This document shows, one piece after another, positions 22,779-34,908 of a DNA stretch of 64,000 bases. The stretch's first letter is position 1. The number at the start of each line of letters is the position of its first letter. The stretch is taken from contig OY829652.1 of assembly GCA_963691815.1 (NCBI GenBank), positions 3,111,567 through 3,175,566 on the forward strand, in the 5' to 3' direction. The position numbers and the translations under genes were made by a program. The DNA comes from Echiichthys vipera. Its lineage: Eukaryota; Chordata; Actinopteri; Perciformes; Trachinidae. The notes beneath the pieces are model-generated. The model had not been told where the DNA came from. It searched no databases and was given only the letters and a program-made list of their open reading frames with translations.

Positions 22779-23083
22779 AGTGCAGCTCCTTGTTCTTGTC
22801 GTGGTGTTTCTTCTGTTTGATTCTTTGGTCACAGCCACGGTGACAAACAGCTCTTTACCTTCACACACTGATCATCTGCTGAAAGATCCTGTCCTCCATC
22901 TTTCTTTGGGTCGTTTTTGGGGAGGGGTGGATTCAGTTTGTCTGCAGAGACTGGCAGCATGGATGCTCATGTTCAGAAAAGTAGACGTGGATGTGCTTTA
23001 TACTCGCGGGCCAGCTCTCATAGAACCTGGATATGATCTTGGGGGCCAAATATAATCACACCGCGGGCCAGATTTGGCCCCTG
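22779..23083 (+). mobile_element. hAT-like element fragment
   Basis: Shares about 300 bases with 55800-56135, including TTCTTTGGGTCGTTTTTGGG and the GGGCCAAATATAAT..CACCGCGGGCCA stretch. The terminal CAGGGGTGTC-type end is decayed here. Confidence 0.65.
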
Positions 23084-23276
23084 ATCTAATACGTTCTCAC
23101 ATGTCCTTGATAGCAGTTTGTCCCCACAACCAAAATTTCTTTATGAACTACACCGAAATAACACTTGTTAACCGATCCTTAACCATCCCTGTTCACAGCC
23201 CGGGACGCTCCAACGCGCGTTTCACGTCTGTGGGCAACCGCACGGTGTTCCAGTCCAACGTTCAGGCCCTACAACA

Positions 23277-23545
23277 CATTCATTCATTCATCTTCAACCG
23301 CTTATCCCGGGGTCGGGGTCGCGGGGGTGCTGGAGCCGATCCCAGCTGACATCGGGCGTGAGGCGGGGTCCACCCTGGACAGGACGCCAGTCTATCACAG
23401 GACACAGAGACGAACAGAGACAGACAACCATTCACACCTACGGGTGATTTTAGAGTCATCAATTAACCTAATACGTGCATGTCTTTAGATTATGGGAGGT
23501 GCTAGCCACTACACCACCGCGAGCACAACCAAAATGTCCACACCA
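23277..23545 (-). mobile_element. SINE with GAATGA tail (minus)
   Basis: Begins CATTCATTCATCTTC (reverse of the tail), then GGTCGGGGTCGCGGGG and the body shared with 53495-53845. It is interrupted before the tRNA head. Confidence 0.78.
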
Positions 23546-24189
23546 CCAACACGTTACAACTAAACCGTCCAGGTTACAAAGACGTCCTCATAAGGAAAAT
23601 GTTCTCACACAGACAGACGTGTAGTTGTGATCTGCAGTGATGAAAAGCATCCGACCCACTGAGGCTGAAGGGTCCATCGTGGGTTAGACTTAAAAGACAA
23701 GATATTTAACGAGTCTTTGAAATAAAGAACGTAGACACAATAATAGTTGACATGTTGGTGCTTGCATGGATAGATAAATGCACCTGCGCGTGCTCTCTAG
23801 CGATGAAATGTTCTCTCTGGCTCCCTTCTGGATAGAAACTGCCTCCTCTGCACTTCCTCGCACACAAAGAACAGAATAAACCTGGGACGTTTCAACAGTG
23901 TGAGCCTGATCGTGGTCTTCGATTACTTAAGTGGTCTGGATTCTGGCAGCTGTGAGGAGGAAAAAAAAACCCTGACGGAGTAAAAACAGGCTCCATTAGT
24001 CTCATCATTAGCTCATAAGTAAAGCTGAGAATCCATTTAATGTGCACAGCGGGGAGCGGGTCAGTGCTGGAACAACGAGTGTTTACTCAAATATAAAAAT
24101 ACTGAAATCAAACTCTTACTGAGCAGGTTGTCTTTTACTTGTGTTTATTTGGATGACTTTGTGTCATGTCTTGAGTTTGAAACACATCA
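23546..24189. other. No gene seen
   Basis: Non-coding, unique-looking. Confidence 0.3.
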
Positions 24190-24674
24190 GTGATGGATGG
24201 ATTACTGTACGGCCCAACCAGGCACAGGGGCCTGTACTGTCAGGGACCCTAACTCATAAAATGTTGCTAAAAAAAGAACCAAAACCCACGACATATAAAC
24301 GTTAAATGCAAAACCACCACAAACATTTGCAAAATGACTAAAAATAGATGCAAAATCACCACAAAAAGATGCAAAACATCTTAAAACAGATGCAAAACCA
24401 CAACGAAAAGATGCAAAACGTCTCAAATTAGATGCAAAACCACCACAAACAGATGCAAAATGTCTAAAAATAGATGCAAAACCACCACAAAAGATGCAAA
24501 ATGACTAAAAATAGATGCAAAACCACCACAAAAAGATGCAAAATGATTAAAAATAGATGCAAAACCACCACAAAAAGATGCAAAACGTCTAAATAGATGC
24601 AAAACCACCACAAAAAGATGCAAAATGTCTGAAAATAGATGCAAAACCACGACAAAAAGATGCAAAATGACTAA
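24190..24674 (+). repeat. 21-mer array 3 with the left end of its host element
   Basis: Left end ATGGATGGATTACTGTACGG, then CAGGCACAGGGGCC, then the 42-bp dimers from ~24300. The right end is cut by the LINE at 24675. Confidence 0.85.
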
Positions 24675-25070
24675 GTTCCTCACGGATGCTGAACTTCTCC
24701 CCCTCCCTCTAATCGAGACTCCAGCCCCCCTCCTGAGGAAACACATTTCAGACGCTTGTACCCGCGACCTGGTTCTTTGGGTCCTGACCTGGACCTGGTT
24801 CTTTGGGTCCTGACCCAGCTTTCATGACCACAGGTGAGGGTAGGAACCAAGATTGACCGGTAGATCCAGAGCTTTTCCTTCCAGCTCTCTTTTGGTCACA
24901 ACGGTGCGGTAGAGCGACTGCAGCTCCGCCCCCGCTGCTCCGATTCTCCGGCCAAACTCACGCTCCATCGTCCCCTCACTCGTGAACAAGATCCCGAGGT
25001 ACTTGAACTCCTTCACTTGGGGTAAGGACTCATTCCCTACCTGGAGTAACAATCCACCTTCATAACATAT
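24675..25070 (-). mobile_element. Rex3-like LINE internal fragment
   Basis: The minus strand encodes QVGNESLPQVKEFKYLGILF and onwards. There is no 3' tail: the fragment stops at GTGAGGAAC. A 26-bp tandem duplication (CCTGGTTCTTTGGGTCCTGA) lies at ~24768-24817 and one AGCTGAGGAA-region deletion shifts the frame. Confidence 0.82.
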
Positions 25071-25794
25071 TAAAGTAAGACAGGACTTCTGCGGCCGAGG
25101 CCTCAAAATGGCGGCATAGAAACCATTAACCCTCTTCTTATTCATCAAGTTGTTTTCTTTGCCGTGGTTATTTTTCCCGGCTGTGAACAGATTCATATTT
25201 CCCCGTCAGGACAAATGTTTACTTCATCATTTGTTGCTGTTAGCAGACTCACAGCCACTCATTTACACTCTCATTTGTCTTTTTTCCCCTTCTGTGAATT
25301 ATGATCCAACATGGCTGCATCTATTATAAAACTGGGAGTTATGTTTCCTGGAAGCCGTTTCTAGGGGAGTGGTCGGTTCCCCCGCTGATGAATGTTGGCT
25401 AATCGCAGGTGTCAGACGCGGCGTTCTCTATCATTCATCACATCTTTAAAAGCACGTCCCTCTGGGAATATTAACCAGCCCGCTGCCACCGCTCCACTCT
25501 TTAAGAAAGTCTTTAGTGATATTACAGCAGCTCCGCGCTGACATCACTGCAGGTGATGGAGGGAGGGGGACAGCGGGTTAGAGGACAGACGGACGGACGA
25601 TGTGGTGTACGTGAGACAGACTAACTTTTGCATTGTTCGTCAAAAGCTGCGACGCTTCTGTTCAAGTCGTAGTTCGACGTGTCGTCTACATCTGAAGTCA
25701 AAAAAGCAAAAATATATGTTTCTCTCGTGACTCTGCACACTCACGGGTGCAGGGAGTCTCTCTTCTGCTTCCTTGTAATGGGGGTGAGCAACAT
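25071..25794. other. No gene seen
   Basis: Non-coding. No splice-bounded exon recognised. Confidence 0.3.
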
Positions 25795-25860
25795 TTTCAT
25801 TCATTCATCTTCAACCTCTTGTCCCTGTCGGGGTCACGGGGACCTGGACCTTGCAGACCT
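25795..25860 (-). mobile_element. SINE tail fragment (minus)
   Basis: TTTTCATTCATTCATCTTC, then CTTGTCCCTGTCGGGGTCAC, only the 3' end of the GAATGA-tail SINE. Confidence 0.65.
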
Positions 25861-25968
25861 GGTTTTGTTAGCGGAGATTCAAAATTCCAGGATCAACGGC
25901 ATTTCAATCACAGAGGAGGCGACTGACTGGAGTCGTGAGGCTTTTTTTGATGGGATAAAAACCGAATA

Positions 25969-26140
25969 CAAGGGCGACACGGTGGAGTGGTGGTTAGCAC
26001 TGTTGCCTCACAGCGAGAGGGTTCCTGGTTTGAATCCCAGCTGGGGCCCTTCTGAGTGGAGTTTGCATGTTCTCCCCGTGTCTGTGTGGGTTTTCTCGGC
26101 GTTCTCCGTTTTCCTCCAACAGTCCAAAGACGTGCACCCC
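25969..26140 (+). mobile_element. SINE head (plus) with good A and B boxes
   Basis: TGGTGGTTAGCACTGTTGCC fits an A box and GGTTTGAATCCC a B box of RNA polymerase III. The unit stops at AAAGACGTGCA, so it lacks the 3' half. Confidence 0.78.
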
Positions 26141-26234
26141 GTTTCCTGTCTATCTTCAGCTAATAACGGCAAAAGAGCCAAAAAATTTATCTTTATTAAA
26201 AAAACAAAAGAAAATATAACCTTTGTATTCGGTT

Positions 26235-26590
26235 TTTCATTCATTCATCTTCAGCCTCTTGTCCCTGTCGGGGTCGCGGGGGGACTGGAGCCGATCCCAG
26301 CTGACATCGGGCATGAGGCGGGGTCCACCCTGGACAGGACGCCAGTCTATCACAGGACACATAGAGACGAACAGAGACAGACAACCATTCACACCTACGG
26401 GTGATTTAGAGTCATCAATGAACCGAACACCTGCACGTCTTTGGACTGTGGGAGGAAACCGGAGAACCCGGAGAAAACCCACGCAGACACAGGGACAACA
26501 TGCAAACTCCACACAGAAGGGCCCCAGCCGGGACGCGAACCTGGAACCTTCTCGCTGTGAGGCGACAGTGCTGACCACTACGAACCAACT
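26235..26590 (-). mobile_element. SINE, nearly full length (minus)
   Basis: TTCATTCATTCATCTTCAGC at the left is the reversed tail; the head (GGTTCGCGTCCC, B-box-like on minus) lies near 26535. It sits opposite the head at 25969-26140, giving an inverted pair. Confidence 0.8.
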
Positions 26591-26619
26591 TTGGCCGTAA
26601 TGCTCTGTCACAACAGTAA

Positions 26620-26933
26620 GGGCGCACTCACACTGTCCTTCTGGCCAGGGCCAAAACCGTTTTTTCAGCTAAAGCCTAGTACCTTTAAGCAGTGTGAGTG
26701 CACCCGTTCCGCGCATAACTGCGGCCAGGTTGAAAGAGGTGGGCTTTAGTGGAGCCACACACACACGATCAATGCATGTGACGTGTTACGGAGTGATGAC
26801 GTATGGACAGCAAGAAGCATTGGCCGGCCCTGGCAGTGTGAGTACAAACGGGGCTGGGGTGCGGGGGTAGAGGAAGGGGGTCAAGTACCCTAAAGCCCGG
26901 GTCGCGGTGCAGAGGGACAGTGTGAGTGCGCCC
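26620..26933 (+). mobile_element. Harbinger-like MITE, internally deleted, TSD TAA
   Basis: GGGCGCACTCACACTGTCC at the left and GACAGTGTGAGTGCGCCC at the right are terminal inverted repeats, flanked by TAA on both sides (26617-26619 and 26934-26936). It lacks the trihelix-coding middle of the longer copies. Confidence 0.85.
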
Positions 26934-26936
26934 TAA

Positions 26937-27964
26937 GAGATAGTTGGGAAAGAAGTCACTGGATGAAGAGAAGGGAAAGTGTGCTGGTGTGCTCTGGAAT
27001 AATTCAGATGTACTGAACTCTGCAGCAGCAGCAGCTTCATCAATCTCTAATCTCTGAGGAGAATCCTTTCAGGTTTTTTGGGTTCTCCGCGTTCTCCAGC
27101 TGTCCTGGAGACTCTCCATCCCCTGGAAACTCACAACCTGGTTACATAACTCCAACATCCGCACAGCAAACTCATGCTGCTTTGAAACCTCTCGCCGTTC
27201 AAAGTTTGTTATGTTGCCTTTCATTTGTGTTGCACGGCGAGGACAGAATCTCCCAGTTTGCTTGTCAGAAAGTTCTGACACGTCACCACAGCTGAGATTA
27301 ATAAAGGATTTGGGTAATTAAGTGACGCTTTCTTAATTAAACAAACCGCAATTAGCAATGTGCTGAAGGCAGACTTCTTTTTCCACGCACGGATCAGACG
27401 GAGCCGCAGAATCTCTCGACTTTAAAAACCTGTGTGCTCCTCGAGTCCTGTCCCGTCCTGTCCCGTCTCGGCCCGGCACGTCCTGGCCCGGCATGGCCTC
27501 GGCTCTCCTTGTCAGCTCATGATTTGTGGGTCTCACAGGAGAAGAACGGGGAGGAACTCCTCTAGGTTAAAATCTGCAAACAATGAGTCTTCTGTGGGCG
27601 TGATGGATGGTGCACATCCCGGCCCATTTGTCTGTGCTTTGCGCTCGCTGGTATCAATTGTTAAAGAAACTTTGCTTAACATGCAGTCCTGGATGTTGGC
27701 CGGTCACAGCAGAGCGGAGAGACAGAAGGAGATAAAGGAGAGAAAGATAAGATACGAGGTTCACTCGGGTCGGGGAGATAATAAGAAGCCTGGTTCCTCC
27801 AAACTCCCAAAAGTATTCGACTTACACGGACAAAGAGATCGTAGATCCGCGGATCGTCTTTTTCTGATCGACAGAAACCCAAAGACATGACGCAGGTATC
27901 AGAATTTTACCCGTATGCTCCAACAACACGTTAGTGAGTCAAGACGAGCCGCAAGATCACATCC
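26937..27964. other. No gene seen
   Basis: Non-coding with short open frames only. Confidence 0.3.
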
Positions 27965-27968
27965 TTAA

Positions 27969-28595
27969 CTCTCCTGTTACCCTAAAATTTTAATAACACC
28001 ATTTATTATTGCGTTCAATTTGACCCCAGCTATTTAACCCTCCTGTTCTCCTAAGGGTCAATTTGACCCCATTTAATGTTTAACATCTTAAATAATGTCA
28101 TTTTTTTGCTTTATATTTATGACTTTTCCTCATTTTATGGGGACGACTCATAAAAAAACTAAAATTGTCACGATTATATATATTTTTATTGTTCTTATCG
28201 TACATGTACTTGTGGCATCGGTGTTCCTTTGGGTCAGTTTGATCATCTGGATGATTTAATCATTATTATTATTGTTTATTTTACAATTCAAATCTTATAT
28301 GAGGTCAAATTCATGCTGCTGTCGTTGATAACGGACGTTACTTTCATTCCAGATGTTACAAATAACACAAAATAGCACTTAAAATAACAGACTTACTTTA
28401 AAACACACACACAGAAATCCCTCCATGCAGTTTAACATCAGTGATATTTTTCATTCTGTTAAATAAAAACATAAAGTACCCGACTTTACTTGAGTCACAC
28501 ATTGATTAGGATCATTTTCCAGATGTTTAAATTGCTGCGGTCAAATTAACCCCAAGAATAAATGGTGTTAGTAAAATCTGAGGGCAACAGGAGGG
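27969..28595. mobile_element. piggyBac-like MITE with ~55-bp terminal inverted repeats
   Basis: The left end CTCTCCTGTTACCCT after TTAA (27965-27968) and the right end AGGGCAACAGGAGGG before TTCA (28596-28599) are inverted copies; TAACACCATTTATT is shared by both arms. TTAA target choice and a CCCTC-type end fit piggyBac. A second CCCTCCTGTTCTCC after TTAA at 28036 suggests an inner duplicated end. Confidence 0.72.
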
Positions 28596-28599
28596 TTCA

Positions 28600-28900
28600 A
28601 ACTTGAGTAACAGCTGTGATTATGATCATTTTCTGGATCTTTAACTCCAAATTCAAGTTAGCCAGAGCGCTAAACAGGAAGTAGCCGTCCTGACCGGGAG
28701 AAGTCCCTACTGCACGTTCTCTACGGACCCTCCAACGTGGAAGAAGTGCCGATCGTTCAGGTATTTTTTAGACATTGAAATTGAACTTTTTTTGGCTTCA
28801 TGCACCAGTGAGTTCTCTTCATGCACCCATGTGTAGTGGGTCCAATGCTGCATTGTGTTATTTAGTAGATAAAGACAAACTCCTGGATGAGCCTGTGAAT
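28600..28900. other. No gene seen
   Basis: Short unique-looking stretch. Confidence 0.3.
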
Positions 28901-29110
28901 GTTCTCATGTGTCCAGGTCGTCGTTACCCTCAAAACAATTCAGTCAAAAGCAACTGGACTTGGTTATTTGTGTAGGAAGACGTTTCACCTCTCATCCAAG
29001 AGGCTTCATCAGTTCATGTACGCATCTGACCAGGCTGGGACTAGTCCAGGACCAGGACCAGGCTGGGACTTGACCAACTAACTGGTGTGAGATCCAGGTA
29101 TTTAACCTCT
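28901..29110 (-). mobile_element. Penelope-like element end with hammerhead
   Basis: Same end as 7505-7618, with a short GGACCA array remnant (29030-29080) and then GTGTGAGATCCAGGTATTTA, a phrase I associate with Penelope-like elements in fish. Confidence 0.65.
28979..29012 (-). ncRNA. Minimal hammerhead ribozyme motif, third copy
   Basis: On the minus strand CTGATGA, stem CCTCT/AGAGG, GAAAC and GTC, the same core as the copies at 7567 and 8164. Confidence 0.72.
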
Positions 29111-29346
29111 CACAACGCCGATGATGTCACTGGAACCCTTTGTGCTCCAAGTGCCAACGACCGTCGTTAGAGTGACAGTCGTTGGTGGGAAGTTGGTTTG
29201 GACTTCGTTAGTGCTCTATTGAGTCTTAACGACAGTCGTTGGGGTCACAGGAGGCCATTTTTTAACTCTGGATGGTCTCAACACTGTTTATACAAAGGCA
29301 TATGATGTTCAAAGGTTTTCTTGTACATGCTCTTTTTAAAATAAAT

Positions 29347-31500
29347 CAGAGAAAAGAGGAAGTTGCAACCCGACAACGCCGTAAGTGCAGATTTAGAAAA
29401 TAAAACATAATCTGAAAGTTTCCCTGGCAAATGTGCCAAAAACATTAATATGAAAATTTACAATCACACGATTTCCTCACATAACAAAACTCAAAAGGAA
29501 TTAAAAAACAACAACATGACAGCAAAAAACGCTACCCTTCCCTTCCCCGCCTTGCTCAGAATATGGCGCAACAGCATTACACTACATGTCATTTCTGTTT
29601 TGTGGTAACTGCAAAACTCTCCATCACGTCGAGGAGTAACAGGCTGCGTGTTTCACTGCCCTCTCTGGTGGAAAGTTTCAAGGCTATTTCACCCGCCAAC
29701 GGTGGCGTCACAGTGCACCGAGGTCACTTCTACATCAGTGCAGCAAAGTGAGGAGTTAAAGCACTGGAGAGCAGCTAAAACGAGATTTTCAGCTGCTCTT
29801 AAATTACTCTTCATCATCACGGAGGTACGGAAGACGACGTGGAGAGAATGGTTTGAGCTTTACATAAACATTGAACGTGCAAATTGTACTTTTTGCCTTT
29901 TATTTAAAAAATCCCAGAGAAAAGAGGAAGTTGCAACCCGACAACGCCGTGACTGCAGATTTAGAAAGTAAAACAGTTGCTATACTTCCCGTAATAATCT
30001 GAAAGTTTCCCCTGGCAAATGTGCCAAAAACATTAATATGAATATTTACAATTACACAATTTCCTCACATAACAACAAAACTCAAAAGGAATTTAAACAA
30101 ACAAACAAACAAACAAACAAGACAGCAAAAAACGCTACCCTTCAAAATAAAAGTCTGCGCTTCCCCGCCTTGCTCAGAATATGGCACAACAGCATTACAC
30201 TACATGTCATTTCTGTTTTGTGGTAACGGCAAAACTCTCCATCACGTCGAGGAGTAACAGGCTGCGTGTTTCACTGCCCTCTCTGGTGGAAAGTTTCAAG
30301 TCTATTTCACCCGCCAACGGTGGCGTCACAGTGTACCGAGGTCACTTCTACATCATTGCAGCAAAGTGAGGAGTTAAAGCACTGGAGAGCAGCTAAAACA
30401 TGATTTTCAGCTGCTCTTAAATTACTCTTCTTCATCACGGAGGTACGGAAGACGACGTGGAGAGGATCGTTTGAGCGTTACATAAACAATGAACGTGCAA
30501 ATTGTACTTTTTGCCTTTTATTTAAAAAATCCCAGAGAAAAGAGGAAGTTGCAACCCGACAACGCCGTAACTGCAGATTCAGAAAACAGTTGCTATACTT
30601 CCCTTAGTAATCTGAAAGTTTCGCTGGCAAAAGTGCCAAAAACATTAATATGAATATTTACAATTACACGATTTCCTCACGATAACAAAAGGAATTAAAA
30701 AACAACATGACAGCAAAAACGCTACCCCACCGGCTTGCTCATAATATGGCGTAACAGCGTCACACCACTGCACATGGTCCGTCCAAGTTTCTTGCGGAAA
30801 GTGTCGTTTCTGTTTTGTGGTAACGGCAAAAACTCTCCATCACGTCGAGGAGTAACAGGCTGCGTGTTTCACTGCCCTCTCTGGTGGAAAGTTTCAAGGC
30901 TATTTCACCCGCCAACGGTGGCGGAGTTAAAGCACTGGAGAGCAGCTAAAATATGATTTTCAGCTGCTCTTAAATTACTCTTCTTCATCACGGAGGTACT
31001 GAAGACGACGTGGAGAGAATCGTTTGAGCTTTACATAAACCAGGGATGTCAAAGTCAAATACATCAGAGGGCCAAAAAAACTAATTTGCTGCAAGCCGAG
31101 GGCCGGACTGGTTCAATGTTTATTAAAACATATTAAAATGATTGCATATAACCTATTGAACCCAGACCTAACACAGTGTACCATATTTATTTAATGATTA
31201 AATGAATATTACAATATTTTTGTACGCCTCCGTCAGTAATTGGGCTGTAAGTTGACATCTGCCCTGAATGCTGATGAATAATGAACGTGCAGCGCTGCAG
31301 TGAGTTTGGCTACCGTTGCATTGTGGGTAATGTAGTTTTGGTGCGTGAAAAGCACCAGCGGGCGGCTGTGGCGTGCGGGCCGGTTCTAATACTAATCAAA
31401 TATCATCCCAGGGGCCGAGATCATTCATTCGCGGGCCTTGAGTTTGACACCCATGACAAACAATGGACGTGCAAACTGTACTTTTTGACTTTTATTTAAA
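29347..31500 (+). repeat. Three-unit ~0.6-kb tandem repeat
   Basis: AGAGAAAAGAGGAAGTTGCA recurs at 29348, 29916 and 30534, so the first two periods are 568 and 618. The third unit is ~560 bases without the hAT MITE at 31041-31455. Each unit contains AACTCTCCATCACGTCGAGG and CCCTCTCTGGTGGAAAG. A conserved 62-codon frame (29563, 30181) is lost in the third unit, so I do not call a gene. Confidence 0.88.
31041..31455. mobile_element. hAT MITE inserted in tandem unit 3
   Basis: CAGGGATGTCAAAGTC at the left and GAGTTTGACACCCATG at the right are hAT-type inverted ends. Left flank ACATAAAC (31033-31040) and right flank ACAAAC (31456-31461) are an 8-bp duplication with two bases lost on the right. 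The sibling units show the empty site. Confidence 0.85.
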
Positions 31501-32814
31501 ATATTTCAGTGATAATTGTTTTTTTCTCTTCACCATATTGTGTTGAACCCTGAATATTTACACATGACACTAGATTTTGTATCTTACTCACTTGAAATTA
31601 TAGTTTAAAATAAGACGTTTTCATATTTGCCTCGCTTGAAACTTCCCGTTAGCTTACGTGCACGATATGAGGTTCGCTCTTTTTTTGCATAACCGTATCA
31701 AACTGCTTTTAAAAATGATCTGCCATGTGTTCGTTGTTCAACCGCCTGTGTGAAAGCACAGAACTGCATTCAGGCGAAACAACAACAGTCGCTGTGATGT
31801 TTTTTAGCATGTCGCTCCATTTTTTGGTCCCTAAAAAGAACCGTTGCATCCGTTTGCCACCAGCGTAACAATTAAAAGTTTTCCAAGAGGAATCTAAAAC
31901 TTACTCTTGATTTAACCATTCAATTGGCTCAAAATTTGCAAGAGGAATATAAAGCAGTGTATATTTAGCATCTTTTGTACCCAGTACAGACGGCCAACCC
32001 ATCGGCTCCTTCCTGGACCGACGATTCGCTTCATGTCCAGCCACTGTCGGGCTAATTGGACCTCTAGAGGAATAATTATTTGACTCGATGAAAGCGACAG
32101 GGGCCGTTTGGCTTCCCCAACAAACGTCACTTTATTCCCTTTTGTGCTGCAGATCATGGCGCTTTTCCCGTCGCCGTAGGAGTAACCACCTGCACAGGGA
32201 ACGGCTGTCGAATGTCCTCTCTTTGGTGACACCAAAATGCTCAAATCCCTCTTGCTTTAAACTTTTTTGATACAAAGTTAAAGCCGAACACGCTGTAAAT
32301 GGAGTTTGAGGAGAACGTTTCTCACTAAAGCAGTTTGCTTCTCTGAGCTTTGGATCATAAAACTAAATAAAAAAGTTATGACATGCACATCAAACTTCCC
32401 ATTCACCAAACTCACGATAGGCTTCTCCAAAAGTACAGAGTGTTCTTTGCAGCCAGCGCAGAGCTCTGAGCTTAGCACAAACACAGGAAGTAGTCCAGAA
32501 GGAAAAGCAAAAACACTTTTAAACTTCACTATTTCAAAATAAAACAGTTCTGTTTAGCTGCTAAAAATGGTTTGGCAGTCAATTCAGGTTAGCTGACGGT
32601 TCAGTGTAACACAACACGTTTTAAATCACCTAAAACCAGTAGGTGTAGTGGTTAAGTTTGGTTCTGGTTAGCTAGCGTGGTAACTCAAAGTGCGTCCTGC
32701 AGGTCCATCGCAGGCCTCAGAAACATTTTGTGCCCCTGAATGCGACATGAAATGCATGTACTGTATTATAATAAGCTGCAGTCCATTTTAATAACTACGC
32801 AGGCGACAACCTCC
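31501..32814. other. No gene seen
   Basis: Non-coding, AT-rich in parts. Confidence 0.3.
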
Positions 32815-32935
32815 AGGGCTGAAAATTGAAGTGACGTTCTAAAAACTGCAGTTCCACAAATGGCCACTTGAGGCCGGCTCCAAAAGCGAGTCGATCCTGA
32901 CAGGTCTCCATGTTAAGATGTTAAAATGCTTTGGA
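32815..32935 (+). mobile_element. Interspersed-repeat fragment
   Basis: GTTCCACAAATGGCCACTTG followed by AGGCCGGCTCCAAAAGCGAG is a phrase I recall as a widespread fish interspersed repeat. The class is not determined. Confidence 0.4.
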
Positions 32936-34428
32936 AACTGTTGAAAAATGATGGAAACTGAAGGAAACTGTAGACTTGGACACTGTTATGATGTGGATGC
33001 ACCAATTCAGTTGACAGGTATGACGTCGTTCTGTTCATTTTCGATGGAGCTCAAGAGTTGACTGATTATTCGCCGTATCGGACTTTGCGTGAACACGACT
33101 GGACCTCAGCTTAACGCAAACGAGGTCAGTCCAACACAACGCCAAACTGAAAGAGCCTTTTTCGTCTGCCATGTTGAAAACAGTCGCGCTAAGACTGAGC
33201 ACCGCCACGATCAAATCTGAACCGAGAGCCTGTTACTGTATTACCAATTTATTTAATATAATGCTTCCAGAAACTCTGTGAACCGGCATCCACGTTGAAA
33301 ACAGTCGAGCCAAAACCAAGCCCCGCCCACAGCTGACTGGACAATCTGGGGTTCTCACACGACTTTCCGTTCATTCGACGGAGCTGACAGATCGCCACCA
33401 TAAGATCTTTTTTGGACAACATGCATTCTCAATCATCTGAATTTCCTACCCTTCAGCTTAAAGCAGATTTAAAATGCTGTCTTCCACAGTCAAAGGTCTT
33501 GGTTCAAACGTAAAACCCTGACACCGACTGTGAGCACGAGTTAATGCCATTTGTTTGTTTGCTCTTTGCTTTTTAAGCTGCACATCAATGACAATTCATT
33601 CAGAAAACCAGGTCAGTGCAAGACCTCCTTACAGAGCCTGAAAGCCCAAAGTCCAACACAAACATTAACAATAAACCAAATCAAATACACACAAATAAAC
33701 CCGACTCACCTGCTGTAGAGCTGAGAAGACGTCGTGCAGCTGAGGAGTGGATCTTCAGTCGTCTGCTCCTGAACATCTTCTCACAAATACTTTTTTTTAA
33801 CCATTAAAAACAGCTCAGTGACTTCTACCTCCAGACTTGTGTTTCCTTCCTTCCTCCCAAACAATCCTCTTCCCCTTTGTTCTGCAGGCCACGCCCCCCC
33901 TCACACCTGTGATCCTGATTACCTGGGGCCCGTTCAGATCTCACAACAGTGCACACTGTTGTGTTGTTGTCTTGCACACTTCCAATAAACCTTTTGTTGC
34001 GTTTTGAACGCACCTCAGATCGGTATCAGCATCAGGACAGGCAGTGGTGGACTGTAACTAACATTTACTCAAGTACAAATTGAAGCTAAGCCACTTTCTA
34101 CCTCATAAATCTTTTATTTATGTATTAAAATCTACCTCCAGACACATTTTAAATATATGTAAATGCTGTGTTTTTTACTTTTAATGTTAGAAAACCATGT
34201 TAAATATATTATTAATCAAAACAAAGTCAGAAAAGAGGCGGGAAGCACATCTGCTCTTTCTCCGTCATTGGGAAATTGTGGATTTTGATCCTCGCTGACG
34301 TCATTTTAGCTTCTCCCCGAGGTTCACCGGGGAAAAAGCGGCGTGCGTCGAGATCCAAACACATCAGAGACATTCGATCTATGACCTTTATGGAAAAATA
34401 ATAAATAAAACAAATTAAAAATAATTAT
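32936..34428. other. No gene seen; possible LTR-like end near 33990
   Basis: The stretch 33890-34010, with CACACCTGTGATCCTGATTA and then AATAAACC, resembles an LTR 3' half, but ends and duplications are not visible. Confidence 0.3.
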
Positions 34429-34587
34429 CTCATCTCATCTTCAGCCTCTTATCAGCAGCAGCAGCTCCAGCAGGGGACCCCAAACTTCCCTTTCCCGGGC
34501 CACATTATCCAGCTCTAACTGGGGGATCCTGAGGCGTTCCCAGGCCAGTGTGGAGATCTAATCTCTCCACCTAGTCCTGGGTCTTCC
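34429..34587 (-). mobile_element. Rex3-like LINE 3' end (minus), half of a tail-out pair
   Basis: CATCTCATCTCATCTTCAGC at the left is the reversed tail. It runs to GGTCCTGGGTCTTCC-like sequence and joins directly to the plus copy. Confidence 0.85.
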
Positions 34588-34908
34588 GTGAGGAACTCGT
34601 AGTAGAGCCGCTGCTCCTTTGCATTGAAAGGAGCCAGTTGAGGTGGTTCAGGATCATCTGGTAAGGATGAACCCTGGGCGCCTCCCTAGGGAGGTGTTCC
34701 AGGCACGTCCAGCTGGGAGGAGGCCTCGGGGAAGACCCAGGACCAGGTGGAGAGATTAGATCTCCACACTGGCCTGGGAACGCCTCAGGATCCCCCAGTT
34801 AGAGCTGGTTAATGTGGCCCGGGAAAGGGAAGTTTGGGGTCCCCTGCTAAAGCTGCTGCCCCCGAGACCCGACCCCGGATAAGAGGCTGAAGATGAGATG
34901 AGATGAGA
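34588..34908 (+). mobile_element. Rex3-like LINE 3' end (plus), other half of the pair
   Basis: From GTGAGGAACTCG to AAGATGAGATGAGATGAG. With the minus copy it forms a structure with 3' tails at both outer ends. Confidence 0.85.

Noticed and set aside
29563..30369. Conserved 62-codon frame in two tandem units
   Set aside because: Identity follows from recent duplication; the third unit breaks it and there is no recognisable family.
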